Assembly (NCBI RefSeq): GCF_000337575.1
Contig: NZ_AOIM01000041.1
Location: 300,084 to 358,274 of the forward strand
Direction: 5' to 3'
From: Natrialba hulunbeirensis JCM 10989
GTDB taxonomy: Archaea; Halobacteriota; Halobacteria; Halobacteriales; Natrialbaceae
DNA length: 58,191 nucleotides
The stretch's first letter is position 1; each line of letters starts with the position of its first letter. Positions 18,098 through 26,680 of the stretch are shown in pieces. A model generated the notes under the pieces. That model did not search any database. It was not told where the DNA came from and saw only the letters and a program-made list of their open reading frames with translations. A program made the translations under genes and the position numbers.

Positions 18098-18853
18098 ATG
18101 CAGGGACAAGCCCAACAGCAGGCGTACGACCGAGGCATCACGATCTTCTCGCCCGACGGCCGACTCTACCAGGTGGAGTACGCCCGCGAGGCGGTCAAGC
18201 GTGGCACGGCGAGTATTGGCGTTCGAACCGACGACGGCGTCGTGCTGGCCGTCGACAAGCGCGTTCCCTCGCCGCTGCTCGAAGACTCGAGCGTCGAGAA
18301 GATTCACAAGGCAGACGACCACATCGGCATCGCGAGCGCCGGCCACGTCGCCGACGCGCGCCAGCTGATCGACTTCGCGCGCCGCCAGTCGCAGGTCAAC
18401 CAGCTGCGCTACGGCGAACCGATCGGCGTCGAGACGCTGACGAAGGAGGTCACCGACCACATCCAGCAGTACACCCAGGTCGGCGGCGCTCGTCCGTTCG
18501 GTGTCGCACTGATCGTCGGCGGCGTCGAGAACGGCGAACCGCGCCTGTTCGAGACTGACCCGTCCGGCACGCCGTACGAGTGGAAGGCCCTCGCTGTCGG
18601 TGCCGACCGCAGCGAACTCCAGAACTACCTTGAAGAGAACTACGACGACGAGGCGGACCTGGACGGCGGAATCCAGCTCGCCCTCGACGCACTCGCGTCG
18701 GTCAACGACGGCTCGCTGCTGCCAAGCGAGGTCGGTCTCGCGACTATCGACACCGAAAGCGAGAGTTTCGAGCAGTTCGAGCAAGACCGCATCGCGGACC
18801 ACCTAGAAGAAAACGACCTCCTCGACGACGGTGAGGAGGACGCAGACGAGTAA
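18098..18853 (+). CDS. psmA: Proteasome alpha subunit
   Basis: The 251-residue protein carries the alpha-type signature YDRGITIFSPDGRLYQVEYA, which forms the gate and the H0 helix of the outer rings, and then a typical Ntn-fold body (GVRTDDGVVLAVDKR, GIASAGHVADARQLID). The C-terminal tail is strongly acidic (ENDLLDDGEEDADE), as in haloarchaeal alpha subunits, and could contact regulatory ATPases. It lies 4 bp after rnp2. The beta subunit is elsewhere in the window at 52.1-52.9 kb. Confidence 0.97.
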   Translation: MQGQAQQQAYDRGITIFSPDGRLYQVEYAREAVKRGTASIGVRTDDGVVLAVDKRVPSPLLEDSSVEKIHKADDHIGIASAGHVADARQLIDFARRQSQVNQLRYGEPIGVETLTKEVTDHIQQYTQVGGARPFGVALIVGGVENGEPRLFETDPSGTPYEWKALAVGADRSELQNYLEENYDDEADLDGGIQLALDALASVNDGSLLPSEVGLATIDTESESFEQFEQDRIADHLEENDLLDDGEEDADE

Positions 18854-19101
18854 TCGCAATCGAACGCCACCACGGCGAGTGACCGCACGTCGTCACAGGC
18901 GACGAACACCAAACGGCAAACCGCGGACTGCGAACCGCACTCCTTCTCGACCAGCCGTTTCGAACCCGCCACTCCGACCTGAGTCCCAACTTCGTGTCTG
19001 GGCCCCAACTTCGTGTTGTCGCCAAACTCTCCGGCACAACTCCCGCCCAACAGCCCACCAGCAGGAAAAACTCTTTTAGGCGGCCGACGGAACTCTCTGC
19101 T

Positions 19102-19827
19102 ATGATATCACTCGACGAGGCGGTGACAGCGCGACTCGAATCCCACGGGGCGCGCTTCGAAGTGTTGGTCGACCCGGACGCCGCGCTCGCCATCAAGCGC
19201 GACGAATTCGACGGCGACTTGGAGGACGTCATCGCCGCAGAGGACGTCTTCGAGAACGCCTCCCGCGGGGACCGCCCCGCCGAGGACGACCTCGAGACGG
19301 TCTTCGATACGACCGACCCACTCGAGATCATCCCCGAGGTCGTCAAAGAGGGAGAGATCCAGATCACGGCCGAACAGCGCCGCGAGATGCAAGAACAGAA
19401 GCGCAAACAGCTGATCAACACCATCGCGCGCAACGCTGTCAACCCGCAGATGGACAACGCGCCCCACCCGCCAGAGCGGATCGAGAACGCACTCGAGGAG
19501 GCGGGCTTTACGGTCGACCCGATGGAGACGGTCGAGTCGCAGGTCGATGAGGCGCTCGACGACCTCCGGCCGGTGATTCCGATCCGGTTCGAAGAAGTGA
19601 CGATCGCGGTCCAGATTCCGGCGGACTACGCGGGCAGCGCACAGGCGCAGGTTCGCCAGTTCGGCGACCTGGAACGCGAGGAGTGGCAACCCGACGGCTC
19701 GTGGATCGGCGTGGTGACGTTCCCGGCAGGGATGCAAAACGAGTTCTACGACGTGGTCAACGAGCACTCGAGTGGCAAGGCGGAGACGGAGTTGGTCAAG
19801 GATAAGGACGACCTGCAGACGCGCTGA
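19102..19827 (+). CDS. SBDS family ribosome maturation protein
   Basis: The 241-residue protein is the archaeal Sdo1/SBDS homologue that helps release the anti-association factor from the large ribosomal subunit. Recognisable are the N-terminal SBDS domain ([19 protein letters not shown], then [18 protein letters not shown]), the helical middle ([18 protein letters not shown] and [15 protein letters not shown]) and the C-terminal ferredoxin-like part. The start at 19102 follows a CTCTTTTAGG element about 25 nt upstream. It continues the rnp3-rnp2-psmA block, a common euryarchaeal order. Confidence 0.93.
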   Translation: MISLDEAVTARLESHGARFEVLVDPDAALAIKRDEFDGDLEDVIAAEDVFENASRGDRPAEDDLETVFDTTDPLEIIPEVVKEGEIQITAEQRREMQEQKRKQLINTIARNAVNPQMDNAPHPPERIENALEEAGFTVDPMETVESQVDEALDDLRPVIPIRFEEVTIAVQIPADYAGSAQAQVRQFGDLEREEWQPDGSWIGVVTFPAGMQNEFYDVVNEHSSGKAETELVKDKDDLQTR

Positions 19828-19942
19828 GTTGCGCCACACAGGCGCGGTAGCAGTGTTTTAGAGCGGTGTACTGTGTCTGTTCGTGAGACGAGCGGCTGGC
19901 ATTTAATTTCGATGAAGTGTATCTGTTCGTCAGTGGTCCCAG

Positions 19943-20272
19943 TCAGGCTCGGTGGTAGCCGATCAGAAATCCGCTCGTGAAGCCGACTGCAATCGCCCCA
20001 ACTGAGAGCAGCGACTCGAGCCAGTGGACGTCCATCCCGGCCTGGTGGGTCTCCGCTGCTCCTTCACTCGTCGACACAAGCCCCGCCGACAGCCGATCCC
20101 AGTCGACGATGAGAATCTCCTGCGACTGGAGATAGCGAACCACCATCAGCTGCACACCGAAGATAATCGCGAGCACCTTCGCAATTCGTTTGGTCGCAAA
20201 GCCGAGCAGTCCGCCAAGGATCGCGCCGGCGAGGAACTCGAGTGCGAGCGTCGTCGGATCGACAGAGACCAT
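19943..20272 (-). CDS. FUN14-family membrane protein
   Basis: The protein of about 109 residues (an ATG at 20284 would add four) has a helix rich in small residues with GAILGGLLGFATKRIAK, a hydrophobic helix IIFGVQLMVVRYL and a C-terminal helix VGAIAVGFTSGFLIGYH. This matches the FUN14 family, whose archaeal members are of unknown function. It is convergent with the SBDS gene. The small-residue GxxxG pattern suggests packed helices in the membrane. Confidence 0.85.
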   Translation of the reverse strand: MVSVDPTTLALEFLAGAILGGLLGFATKRIAKVLAIIFGVQLMVVRYLQSQEILIVDWDRLSAGLVSTSEGAAETHQAGMDVHWLESLLSVGAIAVGFTSGFLIGYHRA

Positions 20273-20857
20273 TATCGCGAGCATTCGTAGCGCCGATAAT
20301 GACTGTTGTGATCGAGTGAGTGTCTCGTTGCGTGGGAGGTTGGGCGTGGTGAACTGGGGGTGGATCAGGACGATGAACTGGCTGGAGTGGAGTAGGCATG
20401 GTGAACCGAGTGGGACAGTTCTGGTGTAGTGAACTGTGTATAGCGGGTTGTCAGGGCGGTGGCGTGAGGAATCTGTGGGACGAGCACGGGATTCAAGACG
20501 CTTGGAACCGTACGCGCGAGTATGGCTGTGGATCGTCTAACGGAGGTGGCAGACCGGCACGACGAGCGTGGTTGATCGCATCCCGGCGGCGTTGCGAAGA
20601 CGACGACACAGGGAACCACCACGAGCGCCGCGGCGACATCGTCCCTTCTCTCCGCAGTCACACGAGACATCACACGGACAGCGACGCGCAACCAGTCGCG
20701 TCTCTGCAGAACGTCCGCTCGCAGTCACGACGGAGCGACCGCTCTTCGAATCCGAGTTTCCGTCTGTGTCTCTGTCTGAATTCGAACCCGAAATCGAACC
20801 TGGAACCACACCCGAATCCGAACCCGAACCCGAAACAGAACCCACACTCAAATCCGC
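20273..20857. other. 585-bp spacer with hexanucleotide tract
   Basis: No gene can be supported; the open frames here lack family resemblance and are compositionally odd. The first half has loose repeats of GGTGAACTG and GTGGTGAAC type. The end (about 20776-20850) is a degenerate period-6 tract of GAACCC/GAATCC units running up to the hflX start. Confidence 0.5.
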
Positions 20858-22159
20858 ATGAGAGCAATCATCGCAAAGCGCGTCGACTCCGGAACGCCAG
20901 ATACGAGCGAGATCTCCGACCTTGCAGCCGCAGCAGGGTACACCGTCGCCGGCGAGGTTACCCAGTCCCGCCGGGCTGATCCCGCACTCCAACTCGGCGA
21001 GGGGAAAGCCGAGGAACTCGCCGAGGTCGTCGAAGCGACCGAGGCCACGACCGTCATCTTCGACAATCGTCTTGGCCCCTACCAGACGTACAACCTCGGC
21101 CAACTGCTGCCCGAGGGCGTCGAGGTCATCGACCGGTTCACGCTGATCCTCGAAATCTTCGGCCAGCGCGCCCAGACCCGGAAGGCACAGCTACAGGTTG
21201 AACTCGCCGAACTGCGCTATGAACTCCCGCGCGCCGAGGCCAAGACCAGCCTCGCAAAGCGCGACGAGCACCCCGGCTTCATGGGCCTGGGCGAGTACGA
21301 CGAGAGCCGCGAACAGGACATCAAGAACCAGATCAGTCGGATCAATGATGAACTCGAGCGCATCGAACAAACCGAGGAACACCGCCGAGAGCGCCGGCGC
21401 GATTCCGGCTTCGATCTGGTCGCACTCGCGGGCTATACGAACGCCGGCAAGTCGACGCTGCTGCGGCGGCTCTCGGAAGATCTGGACGTCGAGGAGAACG
21501 AGGACCTCCACCGGGACCTCGACGCGACCGCCGAGTCCCAGGACAAACTGTTCACCACGCTCGGGACGACAACCCGACGCGCCGCCATCGAACCGCGTGA
21601 CGTGCTCGTGACGGACACTGTCGGCTTTATCAGCGACCTCCCTCATTGGCTGGTCGAATCGTTCAAGTCGACGCTCGACTCCGTCTACCGCGCCGATCTC
21701 GTCCTTCTCGTCGTCGACGTGAGCGAAGACGTGGACGACATCCACGAAAAACTCGTCACCAGCCACGACACCCTCTACGAGCGAAACGAGGCCCCGATCG
21801 TTACCGTGCTCAACAAGATCGACGCCGTCGACGAGACAGAACTCGAGGAGAAGCGCGAGGCGCTCTCGGCACTTGCACCGAATCCGGTCACCGTCAGCGC
21901 GCGGGAGGGGATGAACATCGACGCGCTGCTCGATCGGATCGACGACGAACTGCCCGACTGGGAGGAGGAGCGACTCATGCTCCCGATGACGGACGAGACG
22001 ATGAGCGTCGTCTCCTGGATTCACGACAACGCCCACGTCGACGACGTGACTTACGGCGACGAGGACGTACTGGTTTCCTTCGAGGCCCGCCCTGCAGTTA
22101 TCTCGCAGGCGCGCTCGCGAGCGAGTGAGCTACAGGCGACTGTGGCGGATTCGGCCTGA
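20858..22159 (+). CDS. hflX: GTPase HflX
   Basis: The 433-residue protein is a ribosome-associated GTPase. It has the N-terminal HflX domain (residues 1-180, including DPALQLGEGKAEELAE, VIFDNRLGPYQTYNL and a coiled linker rich in Glu/Arg). It is followed by the G domain with Walker A GYTNAGKST (192-200), G3 DTVGF (253-257) and G4 NKID (319-322). About 20 acidic residues (SEDLDVEENEDLHRD) lie between G1 and G2. HflX splits stalled or stressed ribosomes in other organisms. It is preceded by a low-complexity tract and looks monocistronic. Confidence 0.96.
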   Translation: MRAIIAKRVDSGTPDTSEISDLAAAAGYTVAGEVTQSRRADPALQLGEGKAEELAEVVEATEATTVIFDNRLGPYQTYNLGQLLPEGVEVIDRFTLILEIFGQRAQTRKAQLQVELAELRYELPRAEAKTSLAKRDEHPGFMGLGEYDESREQDIKNQISRINDELERIEQTEEHRRERRRDSGFDLVALAGYTNAGKSTLLRRLSEDLDVEENEDLHRDLDATAESQDKLFTTLGTTTRRAAIEPRDVLVTDTVGFISDLPHWLVESFKSTLDSVYRADLVLLVVDVSEDVDDIHEKLVTSHDTLYERNEAPIVTVLNKIDAVDETELEEKREALSALAPNPVTVSAREGMNIDALLDRIDDELPDWEEERLMLPMTDETMSVVSWIHDNAHVDDVTYGDEDVLVSFEARPAVISQARSRASELQATVADSA

Positions 22160-22283
22160 CCCTGCTGGCACACCCAACTTCGATACGTTTCTTACTTGCT
22201 CGTGTCCGAGACCGGTTAGCCGGTGGGCCGGCGGACCAACGGACCAACGGCTGCAGGAGAGACCGCAGGACGGGTGACCCAAT

Positions 22284-22293
22284 CTTATAAAAC
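22284..22293 (+). promoter_or_regulatory. TATA-like box of the thiolase operon
   Basis: CTTATAAAAC lies about 28 nt before the thiolase-like ATG at 22316, consistent with a leaderless transcript. Confidence 0.65.
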
Positions 22294-22315
22294 ACAGACC
22301 TGTGTGCAGTAGGAT

Positions 22316-23470
22316 ATGGAACGTGTTGCTGTAATCGGCTCGTCGATGACCCAGTTCGGGCAACGAGACGGGTGGATTCTGGACCTCCTCGCGGAGGCCG
22401 GCCTTGACTGTCTCGACGACGCGGGCGTCGACGCGGCCGACGTCGACCACCTCTACGTCTCGAACATGGCGAGCGGCGAGTTCGAAGGCCAGACCGGCAT
22501 CATGAACGCGCTGGCCCAAGATATCGACGCGACGCCAGCGTACACCCAGCGAATCGACCAGACGAGTTCGAGCGGCGGTGCGGGCATCTACGCCGCCTGG
22601 CAGTCCGTCGCGAGCGGTGCCAGCGACATGACCCTGCTCGTCGGCGGCGAGAAGATGACCCACCGAACGACCGGCGAGGCGACCGACGTGATCGCCTCGC
22701 TGACCCACCCAGTGGAGTACAAACAGGGCGTGACGCTCCCCTCTTTCGCGGGGCTGACCGCACGCCACTACCTGGAGCGCTTCGACGCACCCCGCGAGAG
22801 TCTCGCGAAGGTCGCCGTCAAGAACCACGCGAACGGCGTCCACAACCCCCACGCCCAGTTCCAGAAGGAGGTCGATCTGGAGACGGTACTCGAGTCCCCC
22901 ATCGTCGCCGACCCGCTCCGACTGTACGACTTCTGTCCGATTACGGACGGGTCGGCGGCGCTCATGTGCTGTCCCGAGTCAGTTGCACAGGAGTACACGG
23001 ACGAGTACGTCGTTATTTCGGGTATCGACGGCGCAACGGACACCCACGTCGTCCACGAACGCGAGGACCCGACGATTATGGGCGGTGTCGTCGAGAGCGG
23101 CGACGGGGCCTACGAGATGAGCGGCCGCGACCCTGGCGATATCGACGTCGCCGAACTCCACGACATGTTCACCATACTCGAGTTCCTCCAGATGGAGGGA
23201 CTCGGCTTCGCCGAGCACGGCGAGGCCTGGAAGCTGGTCGAGGAGGGAGAGACGGAACGGGACGGTGAACTGCCGATCAACACCTCGGGCGGGCTCAAAT
23301 CGAAGGGCCACCCGCTGGGGGCGAGCGGCGTTGCACAGGGCGTCGAGATTTACGAACAGCTCATGGGTGAAGCCGGCGACCGACAGGTGGAGGCGGAGGT
23401 CGGCCTCTGCTGTAACGTCGGCGGGTTCGGTAACTGTGTGATTACGACCATCATGGAGGCAGCACAATGA
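22316..23470 (+). CDS. Thiolase-fold protein lacking the N-terminal nucleophile Cys
   Basis: The 384-residue protein has the SCP2/archaeal thiolase layout: MERVAVIGSSMTQFG at the start, DIDVAELHDMFTILE (His motif), SGGLKSKGHPLGASG (catalytic His loop) and CCNVGGFGN at the end. Where thiolases carry the acyl-accepting Cys in C-x-S-G, this one has Ser84-Ser-Ser-Gly (DQTSSSGGAG). Either Ser84 acts instead or the protein has another acyl-CoA role. It overlaps the following OB-fold gene by 4 bp (ATGA), the usual archaeal thiolase/DUF35 pairing. The classical acetyl-CoA acetyltransferase label is therefore uncertain. Confidence 0.82.
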   Translation: MERVAVIGSSMTQFGQRDGWILDLLAEAGLDCLDDAGVDAADVDHLYVSNMASGEFEGQTGIMNALAQDIDATPAYTQRIDQTSSSGGAGIYAAWQSVASGASDMTLLVGGEKMTHRTTGEATDVIASLTHPVEYKQGVTLPSFAGLTARHYLERFDAPRESLAKVAVKNHANGVHNPHAQFQKEVDLETVLESPIVADPLRLYDFCPITDGSAALMCCPESVAQEYTDEYVVISGIDGATDTHVVHEREDPTIMGGVVESGDGAYEMSGRDPGDIDVAELHDMFTILEFLQMEGLGFAEHGEAWKLVEEGETERDGELPINTSGGLKSKGHPLGASGVAQGVEIYEQLMGEAGDRQVEAEVGLCCNVGGFGNCVITTIMEAAQ

Positions 23471-23826
23471 CGATGGAAGCGACGCGGTACGAGGACGGCA
23501 CGATCAGCTACCCCGGCCACCCGCGCGGGCCGGGCGGAACGGAGCCGGTCGAGACGGTCGATCTGAGTGCGTACACCGCGGAGGTCGTCACCTGGACGAC
23601 CTCGATGGCGACCCCGCCAGGTGTCCGTGAGCCGAACCATCTCGCGATCGTCGAGTTCGACGTTGATGGCGAAATCGTCCGCGCGCTCGGCCAGCTTACG
23701 ACTGGTGATGTCGAGACTGGAGACGAGGTTCAGCCCGTTCACGTCGACGAACTGCGCGAGCCGGGTGCGGGAATCCGAGAGCCTGAGAGTCAGAAGTGGG
23801 ACGGCTACCGGTTCGAACCGGTCTGA
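23467..23826 (+). CDS. OB-fold (DUF35-like) partner of thiolase
   Basis: The 119-residue protein resembles the OB-fold half of DUF35 acyl-CoA-binding proteins: VETVDLSAYTAEVVTWTTSM, IVEFDVDGEIVRALGQL and TGDEVQPVHVDELREP. The zinc-ribbon Cys cluster common in DUF35 is absent; the protein has no Cys. In archaea, DUF35 proteins bridge thiolase and HMG-CoA synthase and bind acyl-CoA. The 4-bp overlap with the thiolase-like gene indicates a complex. Its stop codon abuts the stop of the convergent gene (TGATCA). Confidence 0.75.
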   Translation: MTMEATRYEDGTISYPGHPRGPGGTEPVETVDLSAYTAEVVTWTTSMATPPGVREPNHLAIVEFDVDGEIVRALGQLTTGDVETGDEVQPVHVDELREPGAGIREPESQKWDGYRFEPV

Positions 23827-25008
23827 TCAGCGGTCGTTGCCGTTTTGCGAGTCGTCGCTGTTGTTGCTGTTGTTGCTGTCGTCTGCGCCGTTGATGTCGT
23901 CGTTGCTGTCGTCTGTGCCGTTGATGTCGTCGTTGCTGTCGTCTGTGCCGTTGATGTCGTCGTTGCTGTTGTCTGCGCCGTTGATGTCGTCGTTGCTGTT
24001 GTCTGCGCCGTTGATGTCGTCGTTGCTGTCGTCTGTGCCATTAGTGTCGCCGTTGCTGTTGTCTGCGCCGTTAGTGTCGTCGTTGCTGCTGCCTGCGTCG
24101 GTAGTGCTCTCGTTGTTGCTGGTGCTGCCGTGGCTACTATCCGTGTCAGCACTGCCGTCGGTGCTGTCGCTGTTATCGGCCTGCCCATCCTGACTATCGT
24201 CTACAGCAGCCCCATCGTTCGCAGACGGCTCGTCAACTCCCGGTTCGTCGGGTGACCCGTATCGATCCCGCAGCGTCTCGAGTTCGGCGTCGACGTCGAC
24301 GGTCGACTCGGGTTCGCTCGTCGATTCGACATCGACCGTCCCACCCTCGCTACGGCCGTCTGCTCTCGCTTCCGATTCGTCATCTGTAATATCGATTCGA
24401 ACCGCATCCTGCTGGCCGCTGTTGGTTGCGTCGGCCGCGTCGGAACTGCCAGCGTTGGCCGCCGAATCCGAACTCCCACTCGTCGCATCGCGCAGCCGAG
24501 TATCGACCTCGTCCCGAAGCTCGCGCGCTTCGGTGAGCAGGTCGCGGGCGTCCTCGTCCGCCGGAAGTGCACCCGACGAGGCTGCTCGCTGAAGCTGTGA
24601 GAGGACCGTATCGAGCTGTGAGAGTGTCGTTCTCCGGAGGTCGGTCGCGCGCTCGCTCGTCGCTTCTGCGGCCTCACTCGTACGGTCGCTGACCTCGCGT
24701 TCCGTCCGGACGAGTTTGAGTCCGCGCTGGAACGTCTCGAGTGCGCGCACGCTGGACTCGAGTACAGTAATTGCAGCGGGGATCGCGACCTTGTCGGTAA
24801 AGGAGAGCACGTCGCCGGGTGTCGGCGGCCGGAGACGTGACGTGGGTCGCGGAGGCGTTCTCCGCCGCGTGCCGGTTCCGTTTGCGAGTTCCTCGCGCAG
24901 TTCGTCAATCGTCTCCGTGAGTTCGTGGACGGCATCGGCGAGCTCGTCCGTCGGCTCTGGGCCGCCGGAGCCAGCGTCGGCGTCGGGACCAGTGTCGGGA
25001 TCGCTCAT
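23827..25008 (-). CDS. Acidic protein with tandem Asp/Asn repeats, unknown function
   Basis: Started at 25008, the protein is about 393 residues (a Met at 25014 is also possible). The N-terminal half is a haloarchaeal-looking helical domain: TDELADAVHELTETIDELRE, a Pro/Arg-rich stretch, DKVAIPAAITVLESSVRALE and TLSQLDTVLSQLQ, suggesting coiled-coil helices. The C-terminal 150 residues are low-complexity Asp/Ser/Asn/Thr, ending in a tandem array of a ten-residue unit DSNDDINGAD/DSNDDINGTD encoded by seven 30-bp repeats. No enzyme motif is visible. The tail is probably disordered and length-variable. Confidence 0.75.
   Translation of the reverse strand: MSDPDTGPDADAGSGGPEPTDELADAVHELTETIDELREELANGTGTRRRTPPRPTSRLRPPTPGDVLSFTDKVAIPAAITVLESSVRALETFQRGLKLVRTEREVSDRTSEAAEATSERATDLRRTTLSQLDTVLSQLQRAASSGALPADEDARDLLTEARELRDEVDTRLRDATSGSSDSAANAGSSDAADATNSGQQDAVRIDITDDESEARADGRSEGGTVDVESTSEPESTVDVDAELETLRDRYGSPDEPGVDEPSANDGAAVDDSQDGQADNSDSTDGSADTDSSHGSTSNNESTTDAGSSNDDTNGADNSNGDTNGTDDSNDDINGADNSNDDINGADNSNDDINGTDDSNDDINGTDDSNDDINGADDSNNSNNSDDSQNGNDR
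23881..24090 (-). repeat. Seven 30-bp tandem repeats in a coding region
   Basis: Seven exact-length 30-bp units run from 23881 to 24090. The first five differ only at one or two positions (GTCTGCGCCG versus GTCTGTGCCG at the unit start, and C or T at the unit end), while units six and seven are more diverged. The unit is a multiple of three, so copy-number change would keep the frame of the host gene. Confidence 0.9.
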
Positions 25009-25166
25009 ACGCATCCTACGGGGCCCCGGTATGAAAATCCGGGCATCGTGTTGGTGGTCGAAGAGGACCACGGCTGACGGGCAAGGAACGAGAGCGTGGC
25101 GGTCGACGCGTCGCGACGGCCGGACAGATCCAAGCGCTTTTCCTTCCACCGCTCCCCTCCACTGGT

Positions 25167-25919
25167 GTGCGAATCGAGAACAGTTTCATCCCGGTCCGCG
25201 GCGTCGGCGAGACGACCGAGCGCCGCCTCTGGGAACACGGGATCACCCACTGGGACGACTTCGACGGCAGCGTCGTCGGTGACACGCTCGCCGATCGAAT
25301 CGAGGACTTCATCGCAGACGGCCGCCAGCACCTCGATCAGGGCAACCTCACGCCGTTCGCCGAGGCGCTTCCCGCCTCGAGTCGCTGGCGACTCTACGAG
25401 AACGTCCGCGAGGAGACGTGCTTTCTGGACATCGAGACCACCGGCCTCGACGCGAGCTGTAACGACGTGACGACGGTCAGCCTCCACCGCGGCGGCGAGA
25501 CGAAGACGTTCGTCAAGGACCGCGACCTGACCAGCGACCGACTCACAGCCGAACTCGAGTCCGCCTCGCTGCTCGTTACCTTCAACGGCCAGCGCTTCGA
25601 CGTGCCGTTCCTCGAGACCTGCTACGACATCGACGTGACGACACCACACGTCGATCTCATGTACCCCTGCAAGAAGGTCGGCCTCGACGGCGGCCTGAAG
25701 GCGATCGAGCAGGACCTCGGCATCGAGCGCGAGATGCCCGATATCAGCGGCCGCGACGCGGTTCGACTCTGGCACGAGTATGAACGTGGTGACGAGGGAG
25801 CACTCGAGACGCTCGTCGAGTACAATCGGGCCGACACGAAGAACATGGAACCACTGATGGACCGCGTTGCGACACGGCTCCACGAGGAAGTCTTCGAATC
25901 CGTTCAGCGGACGGCCTGA
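25167..25919 (+). CDS. RNase H-fold 3'-5' exonuclease-like protein
   Basis: The 250-residue protein (GTG start at 25167) has an N-terminal helix-hairpin-helix-like part (ENSFIPVRGVGETTERRLWEHG), then an RNase H-fold nuclease. The acidic metal-binding motifs are CFLDIETTGLD, LLVTFNGQRFDVPFLE and VEYNRADTKNME, which fit DEDD-type exonucleases of the YprB family. It would degrade RNA or single-stranded DNA from the 3' end. It is divergent from the repeat protein with about 160 bp between starts. Confidence 0.87.
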   Translation: MRIENSFIPVRGVGETTERRLWEHGITHWDDFDGSVVGDTLADRIEDFIADGRQHLDQGNLTPFAEALPASSRWRLYENVREETCFLDIETTGLDASCNDVTTVSLHRGGETKTFVKDRDLTSDRLTAELESASLLVTFNGQRFDVPFLETCYDIDVTTPHVDLMYPCKKVGLDGGLKAIEQDLGIEREMPDISGRDAVRLWHEYERGDEGALETLVEYNRADTKNMEPLMDRVATRLHEEVFESVQRTA

Positions 25920-26007
25920 GAGCCATAGTCGGAACACAACAACAGACTGACCGAAAACGCAGCCTGAACCAGCAACGATACGGTGGTCGACTTCGTCAGC
26001 CGGTACC

Positions 26008-26445
26008 ATGACTCCAGATACCGACAATCGAGAGACGGACGAGTCGTTCGACGCGGACTACGAGGTCGAAGTCGACGTCCGACTGCGGGATATCGACTTC
26101 ATGGGCCACGTGAACAACGCGACGTACGCAACGTACCTCGAACAGGCTCGTGAGGCGTTCTTCACGGACGTTTTCGACACGTCGCTCGTCAATCTCGACA
26201 CCGTCCTTGCCAACGTCGAACTCAACTACGAACGGCCAATCGAGGCCGATGCGACGGTCACCATCGCGCTTGCAGTCGGTGACCTCGGGACGGCCAGTCT
26301 ACCGATGCGCTACGAGATCCGTGCCGACGGCTCTCGTGTCGCCACTGCCAGCACAGTTCAGGTGTTTATCGACCGCGAGAGCGAACAGTCTCGGCCCATC
26401 CCGGACGAGTGGCGTACCCGACTCGAACAGTATCAACTCGAGTAA
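26008..26445 (+). CDS. Acyl-CoA thioesterase, 4HBT hotdog fold
   Basis: The 145-residue protein shows the 4-hydroxybenzoyl-CoA thioesterase signature VRLRDIDFMGHVNNATYATYLEQAR, where the Asp of DIDFMGHVNN is the catalytic acid, followed by LANVELNYERPIEADATV. The length and fold match single-domain hotdog thioesterases that hydrolyse acyl-CoA. The substrate chain is unknown. The N-terminal 18 residues are acidic and extra. Confidence 0.92.
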   Translation: MTPDTDNRETDESFDADYEVEVDVRLRDIDFMGHVNNATYATYLEQAREAFFTDVFDTSLVNLDTVLANVELNYERPIEADATVTIALAVGDLGTASLPMRYEIRADGSRVATASTVQVFIDRESEQSRPIPDEWRTRLEQYQLE

Positions 26446-26498
26446 CGACAGGATGTGAGATGGAGCACTCGAGTAGCGGACGTACACTGCGTAAACAA

Positions 26499-26661
26499 CC
26501 TCGGGCGCGGTGGCCCGAGGCTTTTGTTGGTTCCCTCAGCCGTGCTGTTATCGAGGAGACGGAACACGCACCGGAGTGACGCGCTTCACCCCCGCCCACG
26601 GTGTTGACGCAAATCAAAGATTTGCGAACGCCGAAAACCTGCGGTTTTCGGAAGGGCGGGG
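26499..26661. mobile_element. Hairpin cluster resembling an IS200/IS605-type non-autonomous remnant
   Basis: A stem CCTCGGGC/GCCCGAGG (26499-26506 with 26513-26520) sits at the left. On the right, an outer 8-bp stem CCCCGCCC/GGGCGGGG (26590-26597 with 26654-26661) encloses two inner hairpins: CGCAAATC with GATTTGCG (26608-26626) and CCGAAAACC with GGTTTTCGG (26631-26651). Such subterminal hairpins mark both ends of IS200/IS605 elements, and their transposase-less derivatives are known in haloarchaea. No tnpA or tnpB is present, so a MITE-like remnant is inferred. Confidence 0.5.
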
Positions 26662-26680
26662 AACTCGCGCTGCTTTTTGT

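Noticed and set aside
20398..20979. Long open frame on the plus strand overlapping the 5' part of hflX
   Set aside because: It has no family resemblance, is repeat- and Arg/Ser-rich and overlaps a clear hflX start.
23881..24090. Regular 30-bp units considered as a CRISPR array
   Set aside because: Units are contiguous without unique spacers and lie in frame in a protein gene; no cas genes are near.
24201..24935. Second open frame antisense or out of frame in the repeat-protein gene
   Set aside because: It is a GC-skew shadow of the real gene, with Arg/Ser-rich composition atypical of haloarchaeal proteins.
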